NCBI RefSeq assembly: GCF_013464915.1
Contig: NZ_RAVT01000019.1
Span: 11,240 to 47,895, forward strand
Source of the DNA: Stenotrophomonas maltophilia
GTDB taxonomy: Bacteria; Pseudomonadota; Gammaproteobacteria; Xanthomonadales; Xanthomonadaceae
Reading direction: 5' to 3'
Length of the DNA: 36,656 bases
The notes beneath the pieces are model-generated. The model was given only the letters and a program-made list of their open reading frames with translations. It searched no databases and had not been told where the DNA came from. A program made the translations under genes and the position numbers. Shown one piece after another: positions 1 through 10,384 of this stretch (positions are counted from its first letter, which is position 1; every line of letters starts with the position of its first letter).

Positions 1-70
1 GGCGCGGCCGCGTGAACAGATGCAGTGACAGCCCACCGGCCATGCCGGGCGGGCACGAGGAAAACCCACC
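1..70 (+). other. Leader of lpdA and end of an unseen upstream region
   Basis: No gene can be assigned here. A frame-1 stop (TGA at 13-15) could end an upstream reading frame, but only four codons are visible. An imperfect hairpin lies at about 32-54 (GCCCACCGGC against GCCGGGCGGGC). A Shine-Dalgarno-like GAGG at 57-60 precedes the lpdA ATG at 71. In related genomes lpdA commonly follows other pyruvate dehydrogenase genes, but that cannot be checked here. Confidence 0.4.
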
Positions 71-1861
71 ATGGCCACGATTGAAGTCAAGGTTCCCGAC
101 ATCGGCGATTACAGCGATGTGCCGGTGATCGAAGTGTTGGTCGCCGTCGGCGACACGGTGAAGAAGGATCAGGGTCTGGTGACCCTGGAATCGGACAAGG
201 CCACCCTGGAAGTGCCGTCCTCGGCCGCCGGTGTGGTCAAGGAAATCAAGGTCAAGCTGGGCGACACCCTGTCCGAAGGTGCCGTGGTCGTGGTGCTGGA
301 CGCTGAAGGCGCCGCCGAAGTGCCGGCCCCGGCAGCGGCCGCTCCGGCCAGCAAGCCGCCGGTGACCCCGTCGCACCGCGCCCCGGCCGAGCCGGCCGCA
401 CCGAAGCCGGCGCTGTCCAGCGGCAAGCCGGCCGACATCGAATGCGAAATGGTCGTGCTGGGCTCGGGCCCGGGCGGCTACACCGCTGCTTTCCGCGCCG
501 CCGACGTCGGCCTGGATACGGTGCTGGTCGAGCGCTACGCCAGCCTCGGCGGCGTCTGCCTCAACGTCGGCTGCATTCCGTCCAAGGCGCTGCTGCACGC
601 GGCAGCGGTCATCGACGAAGTGGCCCATGCCGGTGATTTCGGCGTCGAGTTCGGCAAGCCGACCATCACCCTGGACAAGCTGCGCCAGTACAAGGAAAAG
701 GTCGTCAACCAGCTGACCAAGGGCCTGGCCGGCATGGCCAAGCAGCGCAAGGTCCGCAGCGTGCAGGGCGTCGGCAGGTTTGTTTCGGCCAATGAACTGG
801 AAATCACCGCCGCTGACGGCAGCACCCAGCTGCTGCGCTTCCAGAAGTGCATCATCGCCGCCGGTTCGCAGGCAGTGAAGCTGCCCAACTTCCCTTGGGA
901 CGACACGCGCGTGATGGATTCCACCGACGCGCTGGAGCTGGCCGAAGTGCCGGGCTCGCTGCTGGTCGTCGGCGGCGGCATCATCGGCCTGGAAATGGCC
1001 ACCGTGTATGGCGCGCTGGGCAGCAAGGTCACCGTGGTCGAGTTCATGGACCAGCTGATGCCGGGCGCCGACAAGGACCTGGTCAAGCCGCTGGCCGACC
1101 GCCTTAAGAAGCAGGGCATCGAAGTCCACCTGAAGACCAAGGCCTCGGGCGTCACCGCCGATGCCAAGGGCATCACCGTCACCTTCGAAGCCGCCGAGGA
1201 AGGCCAGGCGCCCGCGCTGGCGCAGGGCACCTTCGACCGCGTGCTGGTGGCCGTGGGCCGCTCGCCGAACGGCAAGAAGATCGATGCCGAGAAGGCGGGC
1301 GTGCAGGTCACCGACCGCGGCTTCATCCCGGTGGATCGCCAGATGCGCACCAACGTGCCGCACATCTTTGCCATCGGCGACATCGTCGGCAACCCGATGC
1401 TGGCCCACAAGGCCACGCACGAGGGCAAGCTGGCGGCTGAAGTGGCGGCTGGCCACAAGAAGGAATGGGTCGCCCGCGTGATTCCGTCGGTGGCCTACAC
1501 CAACCCGGAAATCGCCTGGGTCGGCGTGACCGAGACCGAAGCCAAGGCCAAGGGCCTGAAGGTCGGCGTGGCCAAGTTCCCGTGGGCCGCCAGTGGCCGC
1601 GCGATCGGCATCGGCCGTACCGAGGGCTTCACCAAGCTGATCTTCGACGAGGAAACCCACCGCATCATCGGTGGCGCGATCGTCGGCGTGCACGCTGGTG
1701 ACCTGCTGGCCGAGATCGGCCTGGCCATCGAGATGGGTGCGGAAGCCGAAGACATCGGCCACACCATCCACGCGCACCCGACGCTGAGCGAATCGGTGGC
1801 GATGGCTTCGGAAATCTACGACGGCACCATCACCGATCTGTACATGCCGAAGAAGAAGTAA
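71..1861 (+). CDS. lpdA: Dihydrolipoyl dehydrogenase (E3) with N-terminal lipoyl domain
   Basis: This FAD enzyme reoxidises dihydrolipoyl groups with NAD+ in the cytoplasmic pyruvate dehydrogenase complex. The 596-residue protein begins with a lipoyl domain (about 1-78) whose lipoylation lysine is K43 in ESDKA. An Ala/Pro-rich flexible linker follows (about 80-120), then the E3 core. Visible core motifs are the FAD fold GSGPGGYTAAF, the redox disulfide C163/C168 in GGVCLNVGCIPSK, the NAD fold GGGIIGLEM, and the catalytic pair H569/E574 in HAHPTLSE. Classical E3 is about 475 residues; the extra length is the fused lipoyl domain, an arrangement known from neisserial and xanthomonad PDH E3. The ATG at 71 has GAGG ten bases upstream. 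The fused lipoyl domain suggests service in PDH rather than in the 2-oxoglutarate or glycine-cleavage complexes; this is inference. Confidence 0.96.
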   Translation: MATIEVKVPDIGDYSDVPVIEVLVAVGDTVKKDQGLVTLESDKATLEVPSSAAGVVKEIKVKLGDTLSEGAVVVVLDAEGAAEVPAPAAAAPASKPPVTPSHRAPAEPAAPKPALSSGKPADIECEMVVLGSGPGGYTAAFRAADVGLDTVLVERYASLGGVCLNVGCIPSKALLHAAAVIDEVAHAGDFGVEFGKPTITLDKLRQYKEKVVNQLTKGLAGMAKQRKVRSVQGVGRFVSANELEITAADGSTQLLRFQKCIIAAGSQAVKLPNFPWDDTRVMDSTDALELAEVPGSLLVVGGGIIGLEMATVYGALGSKVTVVEFMDQLMPGADKDLVKPLADRLKKQGIEVHLKTKASGVTADAKGITVTFEAAEEGQAPALAQGTFDRVLVAVGRSPNGKKIDAEKAGVQVTDRGFIPVDRQMRTNVPHIFAIGDIVGNPMLAHKATHEGKLAAEVAAGHKKEWVARVIPSVAYTNPEIAWVGVTETEAKAKGLKVGVAKFPWAASGRAIGIGRTEGFTKLIFDEETHRIIGGAIVGVHAGDLLAEIGLAIEMGAEAEDIGHTIHAHPTLSESVAMASEIYDGTITDLYMPKKK

Positions 1862-1883
1862 GGCGTCCGCGCCTTCGCGAACG

Positions 1884-1914
1884 AAAAAGCCCTGGCCTCT
1901 GCCGGGGCTTTTTT
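1884..1914 (+). terminator. Rho-independent terminator of lpdA
   Basis: The stem AGCCCTGGC / GCCGGGGCT (one G-T wobble) has a CTCT loop and is followed by six T. It begins 22 bases after the lpdA stop. The A tract on the 5' side pairs with the T tract. Confidence 0.9.
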
Positions 1915-1947
1915 GTTGGGCTTCGATCACTCTCATTGCGAGCGTTC

Positions 1948-2057
1948 GGGCCGCAGCACGGGTGGCAGGCGTTTGGACAAATGTCCCCCGTTGCCCGCCT
2001 GTGGCGGTCGCCTCCTCCTTTACTTTGTCCAAACGCCCGCCACCCGCGCTGCGGCTC
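1948..2057 (-). repeat. Long-hairpin element, copy 1 (minus orientation)
   Basis: Arms at 1948-1981 and 2024-2057 are complementary over 34 bases with three transitions. They enclose a 42-base core (1982-2023). On the minus strand the core starts GTAAAGGAGGAGG, contains an inner hairpin CCGCC-ACA-GGCGG, and ends CGGGGGACA. Copy 2 at 2110-2201 has a core of identical length but completely different outer arms. I do not recognise this family. It is not a SMAG element because it lacks the GTAG head. Confidence 0.75.
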
Positions 2058-2109
2058 GGCTTGCGGACGGCCGAGCGCCCTGCCCAAGCCGCCTGGATGC
2101 CTGGCACGC

Positions 2110-2201
2110 GGAGGGAGCGGGGGATGTGTGCGAAGTAAAGGAGGAGGTGCCGGCCGCAGGCCGGCGCCGGGGGACATTCGCACGCAGCCCCCGCTCCCTC
2201 C
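2110..2201 (+). repeat. Long-hairpin element, copy 2 (plus orientation)
   Basis: Arms at 2110-2134 and 2177-2201 are complementary over 25 bases with two mismatches. The core 2135-2176 begins GTAAAGGAGGAGG and ends CGGGGGACA. It matches the copy 1 core at 35 of 42 positions by hand alignment. The inner stem reads CGGCC-GCA-GGCCG where copy 1 has CCGCC-ACA-GGCGG, so one base pair is swapped G-C for C-G. The two copies diverge from each other across 52 bases (2058-2109). Confidence 0.75.
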
Positions 2202-2243
2202 AGCGCTCGACCAACCTGCTTCTGCTCTTCTGTCAGGAATCCA
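2202..2243. other. Remainder of the lpdA / outer-membrane gene intergenic region
   Basis: The gap from lpdA to the outer-membrane protein gene (1862-2312) holds only the lpdA terminator, the two long-hairpin elements and the minus-strand terminator. I see no gene or promoter in this last piece. Confidence 0.5.
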
Positions 2244-2279
2244 CAAAAAAACGCGGCCCCGATATTCCGGAGGCCGCGT
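2244..2279 (-). terminator. Rho-independent terminator of the outer-membrane protein gene
   Basis: On the minus strand the stem ACGCGGCC (2279-2272) pairs with GGCCGCGT (2258-2251) and is followed by seven T. It lies 33 bases past the stop of the minus-strand gene ending at 2313. Confidence 0.9.
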
Positions 2280-2312
2280 CAGGAGAGAGGGTGCCGTGGA
2301 AGGGGCGGGGGA

Positions 2313-3131
2313 TCAGAACACGAAGCTGACGCCCGCCACCGGGCCCTTGAATTCCTGCTTCAGGCCGATGGTGCCGTCGCTGCCCTTCTTGTCCGCATCG
2401 AGCTTGAACCAGTCGTAGCCGGCGAACACGCCGAAGTTCCTGGTGAAGCGGTAATCGACGATGGCGTTGGCGCGGCTCAGGTCACCCTTGTAGTCGTCGA
2501 AGCTGCCCCAGCGCGTGTTGAGGTACTGGCCCTGCAGCGTGATCATCCACTTCTCCGACGGCGTGAAGCTCAGGCGCGCGCCGACCACCGGTGCTACACC
2601 GTCGGTCTTTTCGTTGAGGAACTGGCCCTCGTAGACGGTGCCCAGGTCGGCGTAGGCCTTGCTGCTCACCTTGGCGTACTCGGCACCAATCTGCAGGCCG
2701 AGGTCGAAGGTGTCGGTGTCTACCACCGAGTAGTCATAGACCAGGCTGGCCACCTGGTACTTCAGCTCGCCCTTGACGAAGCTGCCGGACGGCACGTTGA
2801 CGTCCCCGAAGGAAATGTCCTGGCCGAGGGTCTCGCGGCGGTCCTTGTCGTACTTGAAGTAGTTGAACAGCAGGCGCTGGCGGTTGCTGATGCGGAACAT
2901 GCCGTCGATGCGCGGTTCCCACTCCTTGCCACCCAGCTTGAAGTCCTCGGAGAAGCCGATGTCCTGGCCGGCCACGTTGGTCTTGCCGCGGATCGTGTTG
3001 TCCGAGTCGATGTTCATCGCACCCAGGCGCAGGGCGAAGCGGTCATCGCCTTCGGCGGCGTGGGCGGCAGTGGCGAACGAGGCGCCGGCGGCGAGCAGGG
3101 AGAGGGCGAGCAGGGTGGGTACGGAGCGCAT
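2313..3131 (-). CDS. Outer-membrane beta-barrel protein
   Basis: The 272-residue product starts MRSVPTLLALSLLAAG and has a Sec signal peptide ending near AHAA (cleavage about residue 24), so it is exported. The mature part alternates polar and hydrophobic residues in strand-like segments (for example RLLFNYFKYD, VASLVYDYSV, ANAIVDYRF) and ends in VSFVF. A C-terminal phenylalanine is the usual BamA-recognised signature of outer-membrane barrels. The frame stays open upstream to 3578, but the signal peptide fixes the start at 3131. It resembles small porin-like or OmpW/OmpA-barrel-like proteins; I cannot name a substrate. It is transcribed alone and has its own terminator. Confidence 0.8.
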   Translation of the reverse strand: MRSVPTLLALSLLAAGASFATAAHAAEGDDRFALRLGAMNIDSDNTIRGKTNVAGQDIGFSEDFKLGGKEWEPRIDGMFRISNRQRLLFNYFKYDKDRRETLGQDISFGDVNVPSGSFVKGELKYQVASLVYDYSVVDTDTFDLGLQIGAEYAKVSSKAYADLGTVYEGQFLNEKTDGVAPVVGARLSFTPSEKWMITLQGQYLNTRWGSFDDYKGDLSRANAIVDYRFTRNFGVFAGYDWFKLDADKKGSDGTIGLKQEFKGPVAGVSFVF

Positions 3132-3490
3132 CGAAGAGTCCTTGCAGTGGTTCATCAGAATGAAGGCCACTGTGCCGGACATCGCCGTCCACCATCCGTG
3201 AACGTATGGTCCACGCGATGTGCACGGTTCAGCACTGTCGCCACGATGCAAAAAGATGGCCCCGGAGCGGGGCTTCGGGGCCATCGTGGGACCTGCGGGG
3301 CGAAGCGTCGACGAGGTTGCTGCAGGCAGGTCGAAAGATCGGACCGGTGCATTCGGCGAAAGTTCCGCGGCCTGCGACCAAAGTTCAATACTGCGGTGCA
3401 GCATCACGCGGACGTCATTGTCCCCCGGGTGGCACGCAAAAATGTAACCGTTACCGCAACTTGCGGCTTCCCGGGATGAACAGGGAGCGG
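3132..3490. other. Intergenic region between outer-membrane gene and atp promoter
   Basis: This is a 359-base stretch without a convincing gene. It must contain the promoter of the minus-strand outer-membrane gene, but I find no good -35/-10 pair. It also holds a minus-strand terminator-like hairpin at 3250-3285. That hairpin sits upstream of the outer-membrane gene, so it implies either an attenuated leader or a separate short minus-strand transcript. Confidence 0.5.
3250..3285 (-). terminator. Terminator-like hairpin upstream of the outer-membrane gene
   Basis: On the minus strand GATGGCCCC (3285-3277) pairs perfectly with GGGGCCATC (3263-3255), with a further GC-rich inner stem, and is followed by five T (3254-3250). 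The plus strand has no T tract after the stem, so the signal acts on minus-strand transcripts. The outer-membrane gene begins about 120 bases downstream. It could be a leader attenuator or the 3' end of a small RNA. Confidence 0.6.
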
Positions 3491-3520
3491 TTGTCTCGCA
3501 AATTGTCCCATTGCTATAAT
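3491..3520 (+). promoter_or_regulatory. Sigma70 promoter of the atp operon
   Basis: A perfect -10 hexamer TATAAT at 3515-3520 has TTGTCT at 3491-3496 as -35, with an 18-base spacer. Transcription would begin near 3527, giving a leader of about 65 bases before atpI. Confidence 0.75.
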
Positions 3521-3590
3521 TTGGCGGCTCGATGAGGCCCCCCTGCTGTAGCCGCCTCAGCCCTCCACTTGCAACCACGCGGGACGTCCT

Positions 3591-3956
3591 GTGCTGAACT
3601 CCGTTGATGCGGGTCGGCGACTGATGCTGCGCGCCGCGGTCTACCCGCTGGCCGCAGTGGCTGTCCTGGCCCTGGCCTTCCTGCTGGTAGGTCCGAAATA
3701 CGCCCTCGGCGCATTGGCGTCCGGTGTGGCCATTTCGGCCGGTGGCTGGGTGGCGGCACGGATGGCACTGGGCGGTGGGGCACTGGCCGCAGGATCGGCG
3801 ATGGCTCGCCTGATCATTGCCATCGTGGCCAAGTGGGTCGTGGTTTTCGGCGTCCTGCTGGTGGGGTTCCTGGTCTTCAAGCTGCCTGCATTGGCGCTGT
3901 TGGCCGGTATCGCCGTCGGCTTGATGTTCCAGGTCCTGGCGATGGCCAGGCGTTGA
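3591..3956 (+). CDS. atpI: ATP synthase subunit I
   Basis: This is a 121-residue hydrophobic protein with about four membrane helices (LMLRAAVYPLAAVAVLAL, YALGALASGVAISAGG, LIIAIVAKWVVVFGVLLV, LALLAGIAVGLMFQVL). Its place as first gene of the atp operon and its size fit AtpI, an accessory factor associated with assembly of the c-ring. The start is GTG at 3591; an in-frame ATG lies at codon 12, so the exact start is uncertain. atpB follows after 31 bases. Confidence 0.85.
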   Translation: MLNSVDAGRRLMLRAAVYPLAAVAVLALAFLLVGPKYALGALASGVAISAGGWVAARMALGGGALAAGSAMARLIIAIVAKWVVVFGVLLVGFLVFKLPALALLAGIAVGLMFQVLAMARR

Positions 3957-3987
3957 CAGAATTCAATTAACTGAAGGTTCCGGACAC

Positions 3988-4788
3988 ATGGCGGGCGAGG
4001 CTCTAACCCCTACCAGCTACATCCAGCATCACCTGCACAACCTGACCGCGCCGGTCGGCAAGGGTGAGGGTATGTTCTGGCATATCCACGTCGATACCTT
4101 CCTCACCGCGGTCCTGATGGGCCTTGTGATCGTTGTCGCGTTCTGGCTGGGCACCCGCAAGGCCACCGCCGGTGTGCCGGGCAAGTGGCAGGCCTTCGTG
4201 GAAATCTGCCTGGAGTTCGTTGACCGCCAGGCCAAGGACACCTACCACGGCAAGAGCAAGCTGGTCACGCCGATCGCCATCACCATCTTCTTCTGGATTC
4301 TGCTGATGAATCTGCTGAAGATGATCCCGGCCGATTTCATCGCCAAGCCGCTGGAATGGGTGGGCGTGCACTACTGGAAGCCGGTCCCGACCGCGGACGT
4401 CAATGCCACCCTGGGCATGGCCATCAGCGTGTTCTTCCTGATGCTGTTCTTCGCGCTCAAGTCCAAGGGCCTGGGCGGCTTCATCAAGGAATTCCTGACG
4501 GCGCCGTTCGGCAAGTGGATGATGCCGTTCAACCTGATCCTCAACATCGTCGAGTGGCTGAGCAAGCCGATCTCGCTGGCGATGCGACTGTTCGGCAACA
4601 TGTTCGGCGGCGAAATCGTGTTCCTGCTGATCTGGGTGCTGGGTGGTGCCGGTTTCTTCGGCGCCATTGCCGGTGGTGTGTTCGGCCTCGGCTGGATGCT
4701 GTTCCACCTGCTGGTGATCCCGCTGCAGGCCTTCATCTTCATGATGCTGTCGATCGTGTACCTGAGCCTGTCGGAAGACGCTCACTGA
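3988..4788 (+). CDS. atpB: F1Fo ATP synthase subunit a
   Basis: The 266-residue inner-membrane subunit forms the proton half-channels against the c-ring. Several membrane helices are obvious (FLTAVLMGLVIVVAFWLG, ITIFFWILLMNLLKMI, AISVFFLMLFFALK, and two near the C-terminus). The segment SLAMRLFGNMFGGE carries the essential arginine of subunit a. Length and order fit the family. The ATG at 3988 has GAAGGTT upstream. The gap to atpE is 73 bases. Confidence 0.97.
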   Translation: MAGEALTPTSYIQHHLHNLTAPVGKGEGMFWHIHVDTFLTAVLMGLVIVVAFWLGTRKATAGVPGKWQAFVEICLEFVDRQAKDTYHGKSKLVTPIAITIFFWILLMNLLKMIPADFIAKPLEWVGVHYWKPVPTADVNATLGMAISVFFLMLFFALKSKGLGGFIKEFLTAPFGKWMMPFNLILNIVEWLSKPISLAMRLFGNMFGGEIVFLLIWVLGGAGFFGAIAGGVFGLGWMLFHLLVIPLQAFIFMMLSIVYLSLSEDAH

Positions 4789-4837
4789 GTTTCAAGCTTC
4801 AACGCGTTTCAACCTTCATCCGTTTCATCACCCTTAG

Positions 4838-5167
<330 letters not shown>

Positions 5168-5184
5168 TACAGCGGTTTGAGACG

Positions 5185-5206
5185 ACCGGGTGCTGATGCA
5201 CCCGGT
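5185..5206 (+). promoter_or_regulatory. Intercistronic hairpin atpE-atpF (first)
   Basis: A perfect 9-bp stem ACCGGGTGC (5185-5193) / GCACCCGGT (5198-5206) has a TGAT loop. It lies 17 bases after the atpE stop and has no T tract, so it is more likely an RNA stability or processing element than a terminator. Confidence 0.6.
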
Positions 5207-5224
5207 TTCGGATGAAGGCCGGAT

Positions 5225-5242
5225 GCGCCGCTACGGCGGCGC
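5225..5242 (+). promoter_or_regulatory. Intercistronic hairpin atpE-atpF (second)
   Basis: A perfect 7-bp stem GCGCCGC (5225-5231) / GCGGCGC (5236-5242) has a TACG loop. Together with the first hairpin it could protect the 3' end of the atpE message and raise c-subunit output relative to the genes after it; the function is inferred. Confidence 0.55.
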
Positions 5243-5273
5243 GTCCACCCCGAAACCAGCGATCGAGCTAACC

Positions 5274-5744
5274 ATGAATATCAATTTCACCCTTCTTGCG
5301 CAGGCGCTCGCCTTCGCTGGTCTGATCTGGATCATCGCGACCAAGATCTGGCCGCCGCTGATGAACGCGATCGAAGAGCGCCAGCAGAAGATTGCTGAAG
5401 GCCTCGCTGCTGCCGACCGCAGCCAGAAAGATCTGGCCCAGGCGCAGGAGAAGGTCAACGAAGCGCTGAAGGAAGCACGCACCAAGGCCAACGAGATCAT
5501 CGATCAGGCCCACGCACGTGCCAACCAGATCGTTGATGCTGCCCGTAACGAAGCGATCACCGAAGCCACCCGTCAGAAGGAACTGGCCCAGGCTGAAATC
5601 GACGCCGCCGCCAACCGTGCCCGTGAAGATCTGCGCAAGCAGGTGTCCGTGCTGGCCGTGACCGGTGCCGAAAAGCTGCTCAAGCGCGAAATCGACGCCA
5701 ACGCCCACAAGGCGCTGCTCGACGAGCTGGCCTCGGAGATCTAA
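5274..5744 (+). CDS. atpF: F1Fo ATP synthase subunit b
   Basis: This is the peripheral stalk subunit. The 156-residue protein matches E. coli AtpF in length. It starts [19 protein letters not shown] with one N-terminal membrane helix, followed by a long charged coiled coil (about 30-145) rich in Ala, Lys, Glu and Gln. The frame is open upstream to 5190, but that part would be translated from the hairpin region and is not conserved in kind; the ATG at 5274 is the right start. atpH follows after two bases. Confidence 0.96.
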   Translation: MNINFTLLAQALAFAGLIWIIATKIWPPLMNAIEERQQKIAEGLAAADRSQKDLAQAQEKVNEALKEARTKANEIIDQAHARANQIVDAARNEAITEATRQKELAQAEIDAAANRAREDLRKQVSVLAVTGAEKLLKREIDANAHKALLDELASEI

Positions 5745-5746
5745 GG

Positions 5747-6274
5747 ATGAGCCAGGCCCTCACGCTTGCCCGCCCGTACGCCCGCGCCGCGTTCGCGACC
5801 GCGCGCGACGAAGGCGCGTTCGCGCCGTGGTCGGACGCCCTGGCGTTCTCCGCCCACGTCGCCGCCGACCCGCGCGTGGCGGCCCTGCTCGCCAACCCGG
5901 AGCTGGGTCGTGACGACGCCGTCGCCCTGCTGGCGCCGGCGTCCCACGGCGAGACCTACTCGCGCTTCCTGGCCATCCTGGCCGAATCGCATCGTCTGCC
6001 GCTGCTGCCGGAAATCTCCGGCATGTTCGACGCCCTGCGCGCCGAAGCCGAGCACGTGGTCAAGGCCACCGTCACCTCGGCCGCCGAACTGTCGGCCGGT
6101 GAGCTGGACGCGATCAAGGTCGCGCTGCGCAAGCGCTTCAACCGCGAGGTCGACGTGACCACCGCGGTCGATGCCTCGCTGATCGGCGGCGCCGTGATCG
6201 ACGCCGGCGACGTGGTCATCGATGGTTCGCTGAAGGGCAAGCTGGCCCGTCTGCAGACCGCGCTCGCTAACTGA
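5747..6274 (+). CDS. atpH: F1Fo ATP synthase subunit delta
   Basis: The 175-residue soluble subunit links the top of F1 to the b stalk. The N-terminal helical part (LTLARPYARAAFATAR) and the C-terminal segment with VDASLIGGAVIDAGDVVIDGSLKGKL are characteristic of OSCP/delta. It starts two bases after atpF, so translation is probably coupled. Codon choice is very G+C rich, like that of its neighbours. Confidence 0.96.
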   Translation: MSQALTLARPYARAAFATARDEGAFAPWSDALAFSAHVAADPRVAALLANPELGRDDAVALLAPASHGETYSRFLAILAESHRLPLLPEISGMFDALRAEAEHVVKATVTSAAELSAGELDAIKVALRKRFNREVDVTTAVDASLIGGAVIDAGDVVIDGSLKGKLARLQTALAN

Positions 6275-6318
6275 ATTCATTTAACGTCCGGCCCCGCTGC
6301 CGGCACTAGGACTTGACG

Positions 6319-7866
6319 ATGGCAACCACGCTCAACCCCTCCGAAATCAGCGAACTGATCAAGAACCGCATCGAGAAGGTCAAGCTGGCCGCGGAATCGC
6401 GCAACGAAGGCACCGTGACCAGCGTGTCCGACGGCATCGTGCGCATCTTCGGTCTGGCCGACGTGATGCAGGGCGAAATGATCGAACTGCCGAACAACAC
6501 CTTCGCCCTGGCCCTGAACCTGGAGCGCGACTCGGTCGGCGCCGTGGTCCTGGGTGACTACGAGCACCTGCGCGAAGGCGACGTCGCCAAGACCACCGGC
6601 CGCATCCTGGAAGTGCCGGTCGGTCCGGAACTGCTGGGCCGCGTCGTGAACGCGCTGGGCGAGCCGATCGACGGCAAGGGCCCGCTGGGCACCGACCTGA
6701 CCGCTCCGGTGGAGCGTGTTGCGCCGGGCGTGATCTGGCGCAAGTCGGTCGACCAGCCGGTGCAGACCGGTTACAAGTCGGTCGACGCGATGATCCCGAT
6801 CGGCCGTGGCCAGCGCGAGCTGATCATCGGCGATCGCCAGACCGGCAAGACCGCGATGGCCATCGATGCGGTGATCAACCAGAAGGGCACCGGCATCAAG
6901 TGCGTGTACGTTGCGATCGGCCAGAAGGCTTCGACCATCGCCAACATCGTGCGCAAGCTGGAAGAGAACGGCGCGCTGGCCCACACCATCGTGGTGGCCG
7001 CGACCGCTTCCGAATCGGCTGCCATGCAGTACATCAGCGCCTACTCGGGCTGCACCATGGGTGAGTACTTCATGGACCGCGGCGAAGACGCGCTGATCGT
7101 GTACGACGATCTGTCCAAGCAGGCTGTCGCCTACCGCCAGATCTCGCTGCTGCTGAAGCGCCCGCCGGGCCGTGAAGCCTACCCGGGTGACGTGTTCTAC
7201 CTGCACTCCCGTCTGCTCGAGCGCGCTGCCCGCGTGTCCGAGGAATACGTCGAGAAGTTCACCGAAGGCAAGGTCACCGGCAAGACCGGTTCGCTGACCG
7301 CACTGCCGATCATCGAAACCCAGGCCGGCGACGTGTCCGCCTTCGTTCCGACCAACGTGATCTCGATCACCGACGGCCAGATCTTCCTGGAAACCGACCT
7401 GTTCAACGCCGGCATCCGCCCGGCCGTGAACGCCGGTATCTCGGTGTCGCGCGTCGGTGGCTCGGCCCAGACCAAGATCATCAAGAAGCTGTCGGGCGGC
7501 ATCCGTATCTCGCTGGCCCAGTACCGTGAGCTGGCTGCGTTCGCGCAGTTCGCCTCGGACCTGGACGAAGCGACCCGCAAGCAGCTGGAGCGTGGCCAGC
7601 GCGTTACCGAGCTGATGAAGCAGAAGCAGTACGCGCCGATGTCGATCGCCAACCAGGCGCTGTCGATCTACGCCGTCAACGAGGGTTACCTCGACGACGT
7701 GCCGGTCAACAAGCTGCTGGCGTTCGAAGAAGGCCTGCACGCCCACTTCGCCAACACCCAGGGCGAACTGGTCAGCAAGGTCAACGCCACCGGCGGTTGG
7801 GACAACGACATCGAAGGTGCCTTCAAGAAGGGCATCGCCGAGTTCAAGACCACCGGCAGCTGGTAA
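6319..7866 (+). CDS. atpA: F1 ATP synthase subunit alpha
   Basis: This is the non-catalytic nucleotide-binding subunit of F1, 515 residues. The Walker A motif is GDRQTGKTA and the alpha signature region reads [14 protein letters not shown]. The N-terminus [18 protein letters not shown] is typical. A TTG two codons upstream (6313) is also in frame, but the ATG at 6319 gives the usual N-terminus. It lies 44 bases after atpH. A long open frame on the opposite strand is a composition artefact. Confidence 0.98.
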   Translation: MATTLNPSEISELIKNRIEKVKLAAESRNEGTVTSVSDGIVRIFGLADVMQGEMIELPNNTFALALNLERDSVGAVVLGDYEHLREGDVAKTTGRILEVPVGPELLGRVVNALGEPIDGKGPLGTDLTAPVERVAPGVIWRKSVDQPVQTGYKSVDAMIPIGRGQRELIIGDRQTGKTAMAIDAVINQKGTGIKCVYVAIGQKASTIANIVRKLEENGALAHTIVVAATASESAAMQYISAYSGCTMGEYFMDRGEDALIVYDDLSKQAVAYRQISLLLKRPPGREAYPGDVFYLHSRLLERAARVSEEYVEKFTEGKVTGKTGSLTALPIIETQAGDVSAFVPTNVISITDGQIFLETDLFNAGIRPAVNAGISVSRVGGSAQTKIIKKLSGGIRISLAQYRELAAFAQFASDLDEATRKQLERGQRVTELMKQKQYAPMSIANQALSIYAVNEGYLDDVPVNKLLAFEEGLHAHFANTQGELVSKVNATGGWDNDIEGAFKKGIAEFKTTGSW

Positions 7867-7876
7867 TCGCGGTCCT

Positions 7877-7901
7877 GTAGAGCGGAGCCGCGGGCTCCGC
7901 T
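7877..7901 (+). repeat. SMAG (GTAG) repeat between atpA and atpG
   Basis: A GTAG head at 7877-7880 is followed by the stem AGCGGAGCC / GGCTCCGCT. This is the layout of S. maltophilia SMAG/REP elements. It sits inside the atp operon 10 bases past the atpA stop. Confidence 0.8.
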
Positions 7902-7928
7902 GGACCAGATGACAAACGGTTGAACAAC

Positions 7929-7946
7929 GCGGGGCACCAGCCCCGC
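7929..7946 (+). promoter_or_regulatory. Hairpin in the atpA-atpG gap
   Basis: A perfect 7-bp stem GCGGGGC (7929-7935) / GCCCCGC (7940-7946) has loop ACCA, 17 bases before the atpG start. There is no T tract, so read-through is expected. It may affect message stability or access of ribosomes to atpG. Confidence 0.5.
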
Positions 7947-7963
7947 GCCACGGGAAACAAAAG

Positions 7964-10271
<2,308 letters not shown>

Positions 10272-10384
10272 TCCGGGACGGGCGGGAGCGATCCTGCCCG
10301 ACCTGACGCCGGTGCCGGGCAACCGCCCGCGCCGGTGGACTCCCACGGTGGCATTGCGCCGCCGCGAACAGCGAAGAGATTTGC

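Noticed and set aside
1830-2418. Several overlapping frames of 138-160 codons around the twin hairpins
   Set aside because: They arise from GC-rich inverted repeats and are present on both strands without a ribosome site or protein-like composition.
5190-5273. Upstream extension of atpF
   Set aside because: The extension is encoded by the two intercistronic hairpins, and the protein from 5274 has exactly the family length.
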